From Nitrosomonas eutropha (GTDB lineage Bacteria; Pseudomonadota; Gammaproteobacteria; Burkholderiales; Nitrosomonadaceae), in NCBI RefSeq assembly GCF_900116685.1, contig NZ_FPBL01000002.1:310001-374000 (forward strand): a stretch of 64,000 nt of DNA, written 5' to 3'. Each line of letters begins with the position of its first letter. Positions within the stretch are counted from its first letter, which is position 1. The notes under the pieces were generated by a model. That model was given only the letters and a program-made list of their open reading frames with translations. It was not told the DNA's origin and did not search any database. Position numbers and translations under genes: made by a program. This document shows, one piece after another, positions 8,966 through 17,393 of the stretch.

Positions 8966-9007
8966 GAAAAAATGGCCTGTACGTTTTATTTATTCGTACA
9001 GGCCATT
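8966..9007 (-). terminator. Rho-independent terminator after ftsH
   Basis: A perfect 13-bp inverted repeat (AATGGCCTGTACG at 8971-8983 and its complement at 8995-9007, 11-base loop) is followed on the minus strand by TTTTTTC. This is a textbook intrinsic terminator for ftsH. The folP start codon begins nine bases beyond the U-tract, so folP must depend on read-through or on a promoter within the hairpin region. Confidence 0.88.
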
Positions 9008-9027
9008 AATTAAGAACAATACAATTT

Positions 9028-10959
9028 TTAGGCTTCTACCTTTTGAGCAGGTGCTTCTTCTGTTGTTGCAGGCTCATCTGCGGGCTGTTTGACCTCACCG
9101 CCGCTGGTGCTGGTTGAACCTTTATCCTGCCGTAGAGAAGAAGAAGGTGATTGCGGTGGACGCGGTGGGCGACCTTCCATAATATCTTTGATCTGGTCGC
9201 TGTCTATTGTCTCCCACTCAAGCAATGCTTGAGTCATCGCCTCGATTTTATCCTTATTCTCCTCGATGATCTTGCGTGCAAGTGCATATTGTTCATCAAC
9301 GATCCGACGAATCTCGGCATCGACCATTTGCATAGTTGCCTCACTCAGATTTCTGTGCGTAGTAACTGAACGTCCAAGGAATACTTCTCCCTCATTTTCA
9401 CCATACACCATCGGTCCCAGCGTTTCGGACATACCCCATTGCGTCACCATCTTGCGAGTGGTATCTGTTGCCCGCTCAAAGTCATTGGAAGCACCGGTTG
9501 TCATCTGGTTCATGAACACTTCTTCTGCAATACGGCCGCCAAACATGACAGCAATCGTCTGCAAAATCTGATCGCGATCCATGCTGTAACGATCCTCGGC
9601 AGGAAGCTGCATAGTTACACCCAGTGCACGTCCGCGCGGGATAATTGAAACCTTGTGAACCGGATCGGTTTTAGGCAGCAAATAAGCCACTACCGCATGC
9701 CCCGATTCGTGATAAGCAGTATTGCGCCGCTCGTTTTCGGGCATAACAACGGAACGACGTTCTGCGCCCATCAGAATCTTGTCTTTCGCACGTTCAAAGT
9801 CATCCATATCAACCAGACGTTTGTTGGCTCGTGCGGCAAACAGGGCAGCCTCATTAACCAGGTTGGCCAGATCAGCTCCTGACATACCAGGCGTGCCCCT
9901 TGCCAAGATACTGGCTTTCACATCAGGGGATATAGGAACTTTGCGCATATGTACCAGCAAAATCTGTTCCCGACCGCGAATATCCGGCAGCGGGACAACA
10001 ACCTGCCTGTCAAACCGGCCTGGACGCAGCAAAGCAGGATCCAGTACGTCCGGGCGGTTAGTAGCAGCAATAACAATCACACCCATATTGCCTTCAAAGC
10101 CATCCATTTCAACCAGCAATTGGTTCAACGTCTGTTCGCGCTCATCATTTCCACCTCCCAGACCTGCGCCACGCTGACGGCCGACCGCATCAATCTCGTC
10201 AATGAAGATAATGCAGGGTGCATGTTTTTTCGCCTGCTCAAACATATCTCTCACTCTGGAGGCACCGACACCGACAAACATTTCGACGAAATCCGAACCG
10301 GAAATACTGAAAAATGGTACTTTTGCTTCACCGGCAATGGCGCGGGCAAGCAGCGTTTTACCTGTTCCCGGATTACCACACATCAGTACACCGCGAGGAA
10401 TACGACCACCCAGTTTCTGGAATCGGGAAGGGTCTCTCAGAAATTCGACCAACTCGGCAACCTCTTCTTTGGCCTCTTCACAACCGGCCACATCCGCAAA
10501 AGTCACGTTGTTACTCTTGTGATCAAGCATTCTGGCTTTACTTTTTCCGAATGAGAAAGCACCACCACTGCGACCACCCCCTTGCATCTGGCGCATGAAA
10601 AAGATCCAGACAGCAATCAGCAGCAACATCGGGAACCATGACACAAGTATGCTCATCAGCATGGAAGGCTCTTCTTCCGGCTTAGCTTCCACTGCCACTC
10701 CAGCCTTTAGAAGATCACTTACCAGCCATGGATCGGAAGGCGAATGGACAATAAACGAGCGGCCATCTGTTTTTGCACCTCTCAAGGTACGACCGTCGAT
10801 TACTACCTTGGCAATCCTGCCTTGGTGCATTTCACTGATGAATTGTGAATATTCCATGGGAGGCTGTGATGGCTGTCGGGTAGAGAACTGATTGAAGACT
10901 GTCATCAGTACTAATGCAATCACCAGCCAGATAGCCATGTTCTTAATCAAATTATTCAT
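9028..10959 (-). CDS. ftsH: ATP-dependent zinc metalloprotease FtsH
   Basis: FtsH is a membrane-anchored AAA+ protease that removes misfolded membrane proteins and regulators such as sigma-32 and LpxC. The product has 643 residues: two transmembrane segments (about 5-22 and 105-122) around a periplasmic domain, Walker [12 protein letters not shown], Walker [14 protein letters not shown], the SRH arginines, and the zinc site HESGH. The tail is rich in Pro, Ser and Glu. The start ATG follows GAGGAG. The gene follows rlmE, from which it is separated by 91 bases. Confidence 0.98.
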   Translation of the reverse strand: MNNLIKNMAIWLVIALVLMTVFNQFSTRQPSQPPMEYSQFISEMHQGRIAKVVIDGRTLRGAKTDGRSFIVHSPSDPWLVSDLLKAGVAVEAKPEEEPSMLMSILVSWFPMLLLIAVWIFFMRQMQGGGRSGGAFSFGKSKARMLDHKSNNVTFADVAGCEEAKEEVAELVEFLRDPSRFQKLGGRIPRGVLMCGNPGTGKTLLARAIAGEAKVPFFSISGSDFVEMFVGVGASRVRDMFEQAKKHAPCIIFIDEIDAVGRQRGAGLGGGNDEREQTLNQLLVEMDGFEGNMGVIVIAATNRPDVLDPALLRPGRFDRQVVVPLPDIRGREQILLVHMRKVPISPDVKASILARGTPGMSGADLANLVNEAALFAARANKRLVDMDDFERAKDKILMGAERRSVVMPENERRNTAYHESGHAVVAYLLPKTDPVHKVSIIPRGRALGVTMQLPAEDRYSMDRDQILQTIAVMFGGRIAEEVFMNQMTTGASNDFERATDTTRKMVTQWGMSETLGPMVYGENEGEVFLGRSVTTHRNLSEATMQMVDAEIRRIVDEQYALARKIIEENKDKIEAMTQALLEWETIDSDQIKDIMEGRPPRPPQSPSSSLRQDKGSTSTSGGEVKQPADEPATTEEAPAQKVEA

Positions 10960-11050
10960 ATTAGCTCCTCAATTTTGCTTCTCGACGAAACCGAATTTTT
11001 GAAACGCTGCGGTTTATCTGTATCTGTTACAGGACTGTTACCGCAGTCTA

Positions 11051-11671
11051 TCAGATTATTTTTTCCAGTCCCAGCAAATATAACTCTTTACTCCGATCTC
11101 GCGAAGCCTTTGGTTTCCTGATGACGACTTTTGCAAAATCAGCCTGCATTAATTGTCGGAATGTCTCAAAGTCACTCCCCTGAAATACTTTGACAAGAAA
11201 GTTTTCCCCGGGGTTCAAATGTTCGCGACAGAACATCAAAGCGAGCTCTGCCAGATACATGCCGTGAGCCTGATCACTGACACGAATTCCGGTAAGATTG
11301 GGTGACATATCGGAAATTACAAGGTCTGCCCGCTTCCCATCCAAAACTTTCTCCAGCGCGGCCAGAACACCATTTTCACGAAAATCACCTTGAATGAATA
11401 TCGTGCCAGGCAAGGGTTGCATATCCAGCATATCCAGCGCAAAAACCTTTCCAGTCGGCCCGACAGATTCGAGTGCCACTTGTGACCAGCTGCCAGGCGC
11501 TGCTCCCAGATCGACAACCGTCATTCCCGGTGAAAAAAGTGCATCGCGCTCGGCGATTTCCTGTAATTTGTAGGCCGCACGCGAACGATAACCTTCGTGG
11601 TTAGCCTTGCGGACAAAGTTATCATTGATATGCGCTCTTATCCAGGCTCTGCTGGTTTTGGCAGATTTCAT
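11051..11671 (-). CDS. rlmE: 23S rRNA 2'-O-methyltransferase RlmE (FtsJ/RrmJ)
   Basis: RlmE methylates the ribose of U2552 in 23S rRNA at a late step of 50S assembly. The product has 206 residues and starts with the RNA-binding segment RAWIRAHINDNFVRKANHEGYRSR. The SAM site is VVDLGAAPGSWSQ, with the catalytic Lys-Asp-Lys-Glu set including DLVISDMSPNLTG and FLVKVFQGSDF. It is upstream of ftsH on the same strand and divergent from yhbY across only 33 bases, as in E. coli. Confidence 0.96.
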   Translation of the reverse strand: MKSAKTSRAWIRAHINDNFVRKANHEGYRSRAAYKLQEIAERDALFSPGMTVVDLGAAPGSWSQVALESVGPTGKVFALDMLDMQPLPGTIFIQGDFRENGVLAALEKVLDGKRADLVISDMSPNLTGIRVSDQAHGMYLAELALMFCREHLNPGENFLVKVFQGSDFETFRQLMQADFAKVVIRKPKASRDRSKELYLLGLEKII

Positions 11672-11704
11672 CAGGTAAAATCCTGTGTTTTGAGGAAAGT
11701 TTTA

Positions 11705-12079
11705 ATGCTTGAACTTGATATGGCTCTGCGCCGGCAGCTTACGGCCAGTGCGCACCATTTAAATCCAGTAGTAACGATTGGTAAGGATGGCCTGGCAGAA
11801 AATGTTATTAGTGAGTTGGATCGGAATCTTTTGAAGCATGAGCTTATCAAAATTAAAGTGCTTGAAGGCGATCGAGGCCAGAGAACGTCCCTACTGGAAC
11901 AAATTTGCCTTTCTCTAAATGCCGCACCTATCAAGCAGATCGGTAAGATTTTAATTATATACCGGATCAACCCAGATAAAAAAAACGTCGAGACCACGGC
12001 TGTGGATATATCTAAATCTGATTCCAAACCAAAACGCAAACCTGCGCAACGAATGAAGAAAGCTCCACCGAGAAAATAA
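11705..12079 (+). CDS. yhbY: YhbY-type CRM domain RNA-binding protein
   Basis: This 124-residue protein has a single CRS1-YhbY (CRM) domain, which binds 50S ribosomal precursors. The family pattern is clear: LRQLTASAHHLNPVVTIG-like start with GKDGLAENVISELD, followed by HELIKIKV and a C-terminal strand (IGKILIIYRIN). The GxxG RNA loop is GKDG. A basic tail rich in Lys and Pro follows the domain. The start ATG at 11705 is preceded by TGAGGAAAG; the open frame extends upstream into the rlmE gene but that part is not conserved. It is divergent from rlmE. Confidence 0.92.
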   Translation: MLELDMALRRQLTASAHHLNPVVTIGKDGLAENVISELDRNLLKHELIKIKVLEGDRGQRTSLLEQICLSLNAAPIKQIGKILIIYRINPDKKNVETTAVDISKSDSKPKRKPAQRMKKAPPRK

Positions 12080-12177
12080 ACAGCTGAAGAAACTGATTGC
12101 CATTTCTCCCGGACAAGATTCCCTAATACTTAGTGATCTGGTATAACTCAGACCAGTTCACGCATATGGAGATGCTT

Positions 12178-12588
12178 ATGAGCACAAAACTGGAACTGCC
12201 GATTCAGGAATTTACCACCCCCTATCCGGTCACCGCACGCGAGGACAGCTCGATTGATGAGTTACTGGATATCGTCAAGAATCTCAAAGTACGCCACATT
12301 CCCATCATGTCGAATGGAAAAATAACGGGCATCGTCAGCGAACGTGATCTCAGAATCGTTTCGGCATTGAGCGCCCGTGAAAAGTTCCTGGTCAGAGCAG
12401 ATGATCTAATGACACTCGATCCCGTGACTTTTCAGGGCAGCACTTCCATCGAGGATGTGATTCTGGTGATGTCAGAGAAAAAAATTGGCAGTGTGCTGGT
12501 GGCGGATGAAAAGGGAGATCTGCAGGGCATATTTACAGTAACTGATGCACTGGATGTTCTGGTTGAGATATTACGAGGCAGAAAATGA
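12178..12588 (+). CDS. CBS-domain protein (first of a tandem pair)
   Basis: This 136-residue cytoplasmic protein consists almost entirely of two CBS domains (about residues 10-65 and 78-133), a module that binds adenine nucleotides such as AMP or ATP. Typical strings are IPIMSNGKITGIVSERDL and GIFTVTDALDVLVE. The start at 12178 is chosen because GGAG lies six bases before it; other in-frame ATGs lie further upstream. The stop overlaps the start of the next CBS gene by four bases (ATGA). The partner protein is unknown, so the role is probably regulatory sensing. Confidence 0.85.
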   Translation: MSTKLELPIQEFTTPYPVTAREDSSIDELLDIVKNLKVRHIPIMSNGKITGIVSERDLRIVSALSAREKFLVRADDLMTLDPVTFQGSTSIEDVILVMSEKKIGSVLVADEKGDLQGIFTVTDALDVLVEILRGRK

Positions 12589-12968
12589 CACAAGTCCGTG
12601 ATCTGATGACGCCCATGCCTCAAACCATAGGCTTCGATATTTCAGTGGGAAAAGCCCTGGAGATAATGAAAGAATATGCCTGCCATCATCTCCCCGTACT
12701 GGATGGGGGAAAACTGGTTGGCGTACTGAGTGACAGAGATCTGTCAATGGCCAGACATGACTCAGACGGTGTTAAAGCTGAAAATCTTGTTAAGGATCTC
12801 ATGAGCGATGCGCCCATCGTAATTGAACCTTCCGCCGAAATTAATACCGCTATCCGGACAATGCTGGACAATAAAATCAATAGCCTTATCGTCAGAGCAG
12901 AAGGAAACCAGCCGTGGGGTATCCTTACTTCAACTGATCTTTTGCGCCACATCGTAGAAAAAACCTGA
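12585..12968 (+). CDS. CBS-domain protein (second of a tandem pair)
   Basis: A second two-CBS-domain protein of 127 residues, translationally coupled to the first by a four-base ATGA overlap. It begins TQVRDLMTPMPQTIG and shows the core patterns HHLPVLDGGKLVGVLSDRDL and ILTSTDLLRHIV. The two proteins are similar in layout but clearly diverged, so a heteromeric pair forming a CBS disc is plausible. That pairing is inference from overlap and size. No effector domain is present in either protein. Confidence 0.85.
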   Translation: MTQVRDLMTPMPQTIGFDISVGKALEIMKEYACHHLPVLDGGKLVGVLSDRDLSMARHDSDGVKAENLVKDLMSDAPIVIEPSAEINTAIRTMLDNKINSLIVRAEGNQPWGILTSTDLLRHIVEKT

Positions 12969-12989
12969 AGCAAGCCACTCTGATAAGCC

Positions 12990-13027
12990 TTGGAGAAAAC
13001 AAGAAATATCTGCGTTGTTTTCTCCAA
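12990..13027. terminator. Hairpin between CBS genes and the DNA glycosylase
   Basis: A perfect 13-bp inverted repeat (TTGGAGAAAACAA at 12990-13002 and its complement at 13015-13027, 12-base loop) lies 21 bases after the second CBS gene. It has no U-tract, so intrinsic termination is uncertain. It sits between convergent genes and may serve both strands. Confidence 0.5.
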
Positions 13028-13149
13028 TAGAACTTTCAGGCATAAAAATTAAATCAATCGTTTCATAAACATACTTCCAGCTTCCGGTTTATCACAAACT
13101 AAATCAACCCTTACTGACAAGGGCTCGACTCACTCATTTCTGTAGAAAT

Positions 13150-13731
13150 TCAGCGAAATGGACGACTTAGAAAACGCGACCCAGCCAACCCGAAACGCCA
13201 GGGTATTTCTTTTGCTCTGGAAATACCAATACGCGGCCCGGTAACAACTGCTACCGGAGTTGTAATCGGCAGAAGCTGAAACGGAGGAACATCAACCGGC
13301 ATGCCACTATGCGCCATAGTAATTCCGAGCGCCTGGCAAAGCCGCCCGGGACCTGCGCAGAGCAAACGTACATTATCCAGCCCGCGTCGCTTCCGCATAG
13401 TATCCAACCCTCCTGCCAGCGGCTCCAGTGCACGGATCAGCACGCCGGCACCGTGGCCTGGCGGACAGCACACAATATTGAAGCACCAATGTATGCCGTA
13501 AGAGCGATAGACATACGCACGGCACGGCGGCCCGAACATCACCTGATTACGTGGCGTCATTCCGCCAAAACAATGTGAAGCAGGATCCTCACGATCATAA
13601 GCCTCCACCTCCACAATCCGACCACCTACACCATTCAGCATAAGCGTCACGCCTATCAGGGAACGCGCCACTTCGGCAGGGGGCGCTGAGAAATCAATAT
13701 CAAGAGATGAAACCAGACTCATACACGACAA
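13150..13731 (-). CDS. 3-methyladenine DNA glycosylase (AAG/MPG family)
   Basis: This 193-residue base-excision repair enzyme removes alkylated and deaminated purines. Recognisable family segments are [12 protein letters not shown], the catalytic-site strand [40 protein letters not shown], the [11 protein letters not shown] segment, and [14 protein letters not shown]. The start at 13731 gives a short N-terminal extension; an in-frame Met three codons later is also possible. It is on the same strand as the glutathione peroxidase gene 13 bases upstream, so the two may form a small stress-defence operon. Confidence 0.93.
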   Translation of the reverse strand: MSCMSLVSSLDIDFSAPPAEVARSLIGVTLMLNGVGGRIVEVEAYDREDPASHCFGGMTPRNQVMFGPPCRAYVYRSYGIHWCFNIVCCPPGHGAGVLIRALEPLAGGLDTMRKRRGLDNVRLLCAGPGRLCQALGITMAHSGMPVDVPPFQLLPITTPVAVVTGPRIGISRAKEIPWRFGLAGSRFLSRPFR

Positions 13732-13744
13732 ACATTCAATAAAA

Positions 13745-14221
13745 TTAGAGCAGCTGCTCGATATCCCCGATCAGAGATTCCGGCTTATCAACTGGTGCAT
13801 AACGTTTAACCACTTTCCCGGTTCTATCTACCAGAAACTTGGTGAAATTCCATTTGATACCTTTGGAACCCAGCACACCAGGTTTTTCACCCTTCAGATA
13901 TTGATAGAGCGGATGGGTATTGGTGCCATTCACTTCAATCTTTGCAAATAAAGGGAAGCTGATGCTGTAATCAGATGAGCAGAACGCCTGAATTTCACGC
14001 TCATTACCCGGTTCCTGGTGGCCAAACTGGTTGCAGGGAAAAGCAAGTACAACTAGCCCTTGATCCTTGTATCGTTGATATAACGCTTCCAAACTCTGAT
14101 ACTGGGGTGTAAAACCACATTTACTGGCCGTGTTCACTATCAGCAAGACTTTACCTTTATAATCGCCGAGCAGTTTATTCTGCCCATCAATCGTTTTTAC
14201 GCCATAGTCATAGATATCCAT
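13745..14221 (-). CDS. Glutathione peroxidase family protein
   Basis: This 158-residue peroxidase reduces hydroperoxides with glutathione or thioredoxin. It carries a catalytic cysteine in [12 protein letters not shown] in place of selenocysteine, the catalytic glutamine in [12 protein letters not shown], and the tryptophan in [12 protein letters not shown]. There is no signal peptide, so it acts in the cytoplasm. It is divergent from the carbonic anhydrase-like pseudogene across 29 bases and upstream of the DNA glycosylase. Confidence 0.94.
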   Translation of the reverse strand: MDIYDYGVKTIDGQNKLLGDYKGKVLLIVNTASKCGFTPQYQSLEALYQRYKDQGLVVLAFPCNQFGHQEPGNEREIQAFCSSDYSISFPLFAKIEVNGTNTHPLYQYLKGEKPGVLGSKGIKWNFTKFLVDRTGKVVKRYAPVDKPESLIGDIEQLL

Positions 14222-14250
14222 CGCTATTTATAACGCACTCAGAAATTATC

Positions 14251-14789
14251 ATGATTAGAAAAAACCCCACGGGTGATCAACCGATCGTCCACGAAAGTGC
14301 TTTTGTTGATCCCACTGCCATTCTCTGCGGACGTATTGTCGTACATGAAAATGTGTTTATCGGGCCATACGTTGTCATTCGGGCAGATGAGGTGGATGAA
14401 GCCGGAAATATGGAACCCATTACAGTAGGTGCGCATTCCAACATTCAGGATGGCGTAGTCATTCATTCCAAATCGGGCGCAGCAGTTACTGTCGGGGAGC
14501 GTACCTCAATCGCCCACCGGGAATTGTACACGGGCCTTGTATCGTCGGCCCCGGAGTGTTCATCGGATTTAACAGCGTACTGTTCAACTGCACGGTCGGT
14601 GAAGGATGTGTCGTTCGCCACAATTCAGTCGTTGATGGCTGCGATCTGCCACCAGGCTTTTATGTTCCTTCCACACAACGCATCTGGCCAAAAACCGACC
14701 TGGCTTCTATCAAAAAAAGTAACCCCCAAGGCATCAGAATTTTCCGAGGATATCGCCAGAACCAACAATACCCTTATACAAGGGTATAA
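14251..14789 (+). pseudogene. Gamma-class carbonic anhydrase (Cam-like), frameshifted
   Basis: Two overlapping frames together encode one left-handed beta-helix protein of about 179 residues resembling gamma-carbonic anhydrases. Frame one runs from 14251 (residues 1-90) with FVDPTAILCG, FIGPYVVIRADE and NIQDGVVIHS, then reaches IAHR. At 14521 the protein continues in another frame with IVHGPCIVGPGVFIGF to the stop at 14787-14789. The three zinc histidines of the Cam family correspond to VVIH, IAHR and IVHG, so the break falls between ligands two and three. Loss of one G from a G run (CCGGGA) would explain it. It may be a true mutation or a base-calling error. Confidence 0.8.
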
Positions 14790-14902
14790 ACGTATTCAGA
14801 ATGAACTTTAGGGAACTTCGGACAGCCCGCAGCGTAAATTCATCATTACCCAGATGCTGCTCATACTCCCTCCTTTATTTTAATATCGCTCAAATCCAGC
14901 TT

Positions 14903-15742
14903 ATGAAAAAATCCATATTGATTACCGGTTGCTCCAGCGGCATTGGCTATTGCGTTGCGCATGGATTGCAGGCGTGCGGTTACCGTGTTTTTGCCACCGC
15001 CCGCAGACAGGAAAGTGTGGACATGTTACTTGCTGAGGGATTAGAAAGTTTCCAACTTGATCTGAACGATTCCAGCTCAATTCAACGCGCTGTTGAAGAA
15101 ACCCTGAATCGCAGCAATGGCCAATTGTATGCATTATTTAATAATGGTGCATATGGCCTGCCTGGAGCGGTAGAAGATCTCAGTCGGGAAGCCATGCGCG
15201 CCCAGTTTGAAACCAATTTTTTCGGTTGGGTGGAGCTGACCAATCTGATCTTGCCCGTCATGCGTAAGCAGGGACAGGGTCGTATCATACAAAACAGCTC
15301 CATACTTGGCTTTGCTGCCATGCCGTTCCGTGGCGCGTACAACGCCTCCAAATTTGCAGTCGAAGGCTGGAGCGATACCTTACGGCTGGAACTGAGAGGG
15401 AGCAATATTTTTGTCAGCCTGATCGAACCAGGGCCAATTGCCACGAAATTCCGTGCCAACGCAATGAAAGCGTTTGAACGCCACATCGATATCGAGCACA
15501 GTATTCACCGCGAGAAATACCTCATTGTTCAGGACCGGCTGAACAAGCAGGGACCCACTGTCCCTTTCACTCTGCCTCCAGAAGCCGTATTGAAAAAGGT
15601 GATCTGCATACTTAAATCAAGTACCCCTGATGCCCGCTATTACGTTACCTTTCCGACCCACATGTTTGGCCTTCTCAAGCGCATCTTACCCGTTTCCGTA
15701 CTGGATAAATTATTGGCCAAGGCCGGGCACAGGCATCAGTAA
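14903..15742 (+). CDS. Short-chain dehydrogenase/reductase (SDR family)
   Basis: This 279-residue classical SDR oxidoreductase has the NAD(P)-binding motif TGCSSGIG near the N-terminus, the NNGAYG strand (family NNAG), a catalytic serine in IIQNSSILG, and the catalytic YNASK pair. The start chosen is MKKSILITG at 14903; an open extension upstream overlaps the end of the pseudogene and is not SDR-like. A C-terminal region of about 80 residues follows the Rossmann fold, as in retinol dehydrogenase-like members. The substrate cannot be told from sequence. Confidence 0.88.
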   Translation: MKKSILITGCSSGIGYCVAHGLQACGYRVFATARRQESVDMLLAEGLESFQLDLNDSSSIQRAVEETLNRSNGQLYALFNNGAYGLPGAVEDLSREAMRAQFETNFFGWVELTNLILPVMRKQGQGRIIQNSSILGFAAMPFRGAYNASKFAVEGWSDTLRLELRGSNIFVSLIEPGPIATKFRANAMKAFERHIDIEHSIHREKYLIVQDRLNKQGPTVPFTLPPEAVLKKVICILKSSTPDARYYVTFPTHMFGLLKRILPVSVLDKLLAKAGHRHQ

Positions 15743-15901
15743 AGAAATATAGTGCTCAAGTATTTCCAGACACATAGTTAGATTCTTTTCAATAATTCTG
15801 CATAATGAATGGCTGGTAATTTACCGTTGCGGCCGAAGGGTAAATTATTGATCGGTATGCTACTGATTCTCCCGAAAATTGATGAAAATTAGAAATATTC
15901 T

Positions 15902-17380
15902 ATGACCATCCCTTCCTATCCCCTGCTGTATCAGCTCAACGCCCGCATCAGACAGTACGAGCTTTCACGCGCTGCTATCTCACCTCCCCCACTGAATGAT
16001 TGGCCTGATAGTGAATGGGATCGGTTAGCTGAACTGGGGTTTGACTGGGTATGGCTGCTTGGCGTATGGGAAACCGGAAAAGCTGGTCAGCATGTTTCAC
16101 GCACACAGTCTGGTTGGCAGAAAAGCTTTAAGGCCACCTGCTTACCGGATCTGTCCGAGACAGATATTTGCGGTTCCTGCTTTGCCATTACCCGTTATCA
16201 GGTGGCCGACAGGCTGGGAGGAAACAAGGCGCTGCAGCACCTGCGCCACAAACTCAATGAACGCGGATTGCGCCTCATGCTCGATTTCGTTCCTAATCAC
16301 ACCGCACTGGATCATCCCTGGATGCAGACACACCCTGAGTTCTATATCAACGGGACACGGGAGGATTTACAGCGCAATCCACAAAACTATGTTGCACTTG
16401 TATCGAATTCATCTGGCAAAGATCAGCGAATTTTTGCCTATGGCCGTGACCCTTACTTTGATGGCTGGCCAGATACTTTGCAACTGGATTACAGCAATCC
16501 TGCCGTACAACAGGCGATGCAAGTAGAACTGCTAAACATTGCCAAGCTGTGCGACGGCGTACGTTGTGATATGGCCATGCTGCTGTTACCGCAAATTTTT
16601 GAACGTACTTGGCAGCGCTCCATCACCTCCTTCTGGCCTGCCACCATTCAGGCAGTCCGCAAACAATTTCCGGGTTTCCTTTTTCTGGCTGAAGTGTATT
16701 GGGATCTGGAATGGGCGCTGCAGCAGCAAGGATTTGATTACACTTACGACAAACGATTATATGATCGGCTACTCAGCCAAGCTCCCAAACCTGTGCACGA
16801 CCATCTCACAGCAGATATCACTTATCAGCGCAAACTCACCCGGTTCCTGGAGAATCACGATGAGCAGCGCGCGGCGACTGTTTTTCCGCCGACTGTGCAT
16901 GAAGCAGCAGCCATGATCAATTATCTGGCACCAGGGATGCGTTTTTTTCAGGCTGGACAACTGGAAGGCAAGCGGGTACATATCCCGATGCACTTATGCA
17001 GAAGTCCGGATGAACCGACAGATTCCAGACTCAGTCACTTTTATCAACAACTGCTGCAGATTCTGAAAAACCCGGTATTACGACAGGGAAACTGGGTATT
17101 GCTGGAATGCTTGCCGGCCCAGAAAGAGAACGGGACCTGGAATAATTTCATCGCGTACCACTGGCAAGGGGAAAGCAGTGACTCTCTGCTAATCATCGTC
17201 AACTACGCACCCCATCCAGGCCAATGTCTACTGGAGTTTGCCGATTTACAACCAGGAGAAAGTACCAAGAGCTGGCATGACCTGATGAATTTGAGTGAAT
17301 CGTTACCAGTTCGGATAGAAAATATTACTCAGCTTTTTGTTGACCTGCCCGCTTGGGGTTACCACATTCTGGAAAAGTAA
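15902..17380 (+). CDS. GH13 alpha-amylase family glycoside hydrolase
   Basis: This 492-residue protein has an alpha-amylase-type (beta/alpha)8 barrel. The four GH13 regions are visible: LMLDFVPNHTALDHPW, GVRCDMAMLLL with the nucleophile Asp, FLAEVYWDLEW with the acid Glu, and FLENHDEQRAA with the third carboxylate. There is no signal peptide, so it is probably cytoplasmic and works on glycogen, sucrose-related sugars or maltodextrins. It stands alone between an SDR and the convergent efflux pump. The exact substrate is unknown. Confidence 0.9.
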   Translation: MTIPSYPLLYQLNARIRQYELSRAAISPPPLNDWPDSEWDRLAELGFDWVWLLGVWETGKAGQHVSRTQSGWQKSFKATCLPDLSETDICGSCFAITRYQVADRLGGNKALQHLRHKLNERGLRLMLDFVPNHTALDHPWMQTHPEFYINGTREDLQRNPQNYVALVSNSSGKDQRIFAYGRDPYFDGWPDTLQLDYSNPAVQQAMQVELLNIAKLCDGVRCDMAMLLLPQIFERTWQRSITSFWPATIQAVRKQFPGFLFLAEVYWDLEWALQQQGFDYTYDKRLYDRLLSQAPKPVHDHLTADITYQRKLTRFLENHDEQRAATVFPPTVHEAAAMINYLAPGMRFFQAGQLEGKRVHIPMHLCRSPDEPTDSRLSHFYQQLLQILKNPVLRQGNWVLLECLPAQKENGTWNNFIAYHWQGESSDSLLIIVNYAPHPGQCLLEFADLQPGESTKSWHDLMNLSESLPVRIENITQLFVDLPAWGYHILEK

Positions 17381-17393
17381 CCTTAACCTCAAC

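Noticed and set aside
10960-11050. Sigma-32 promoter for ftsH and short GTAACAG direct repeats in its leader
   Set aside because: No convincing -35/-10 pair was found; the two seven-base repeats and a weak stem are too short to support a regulatory call.
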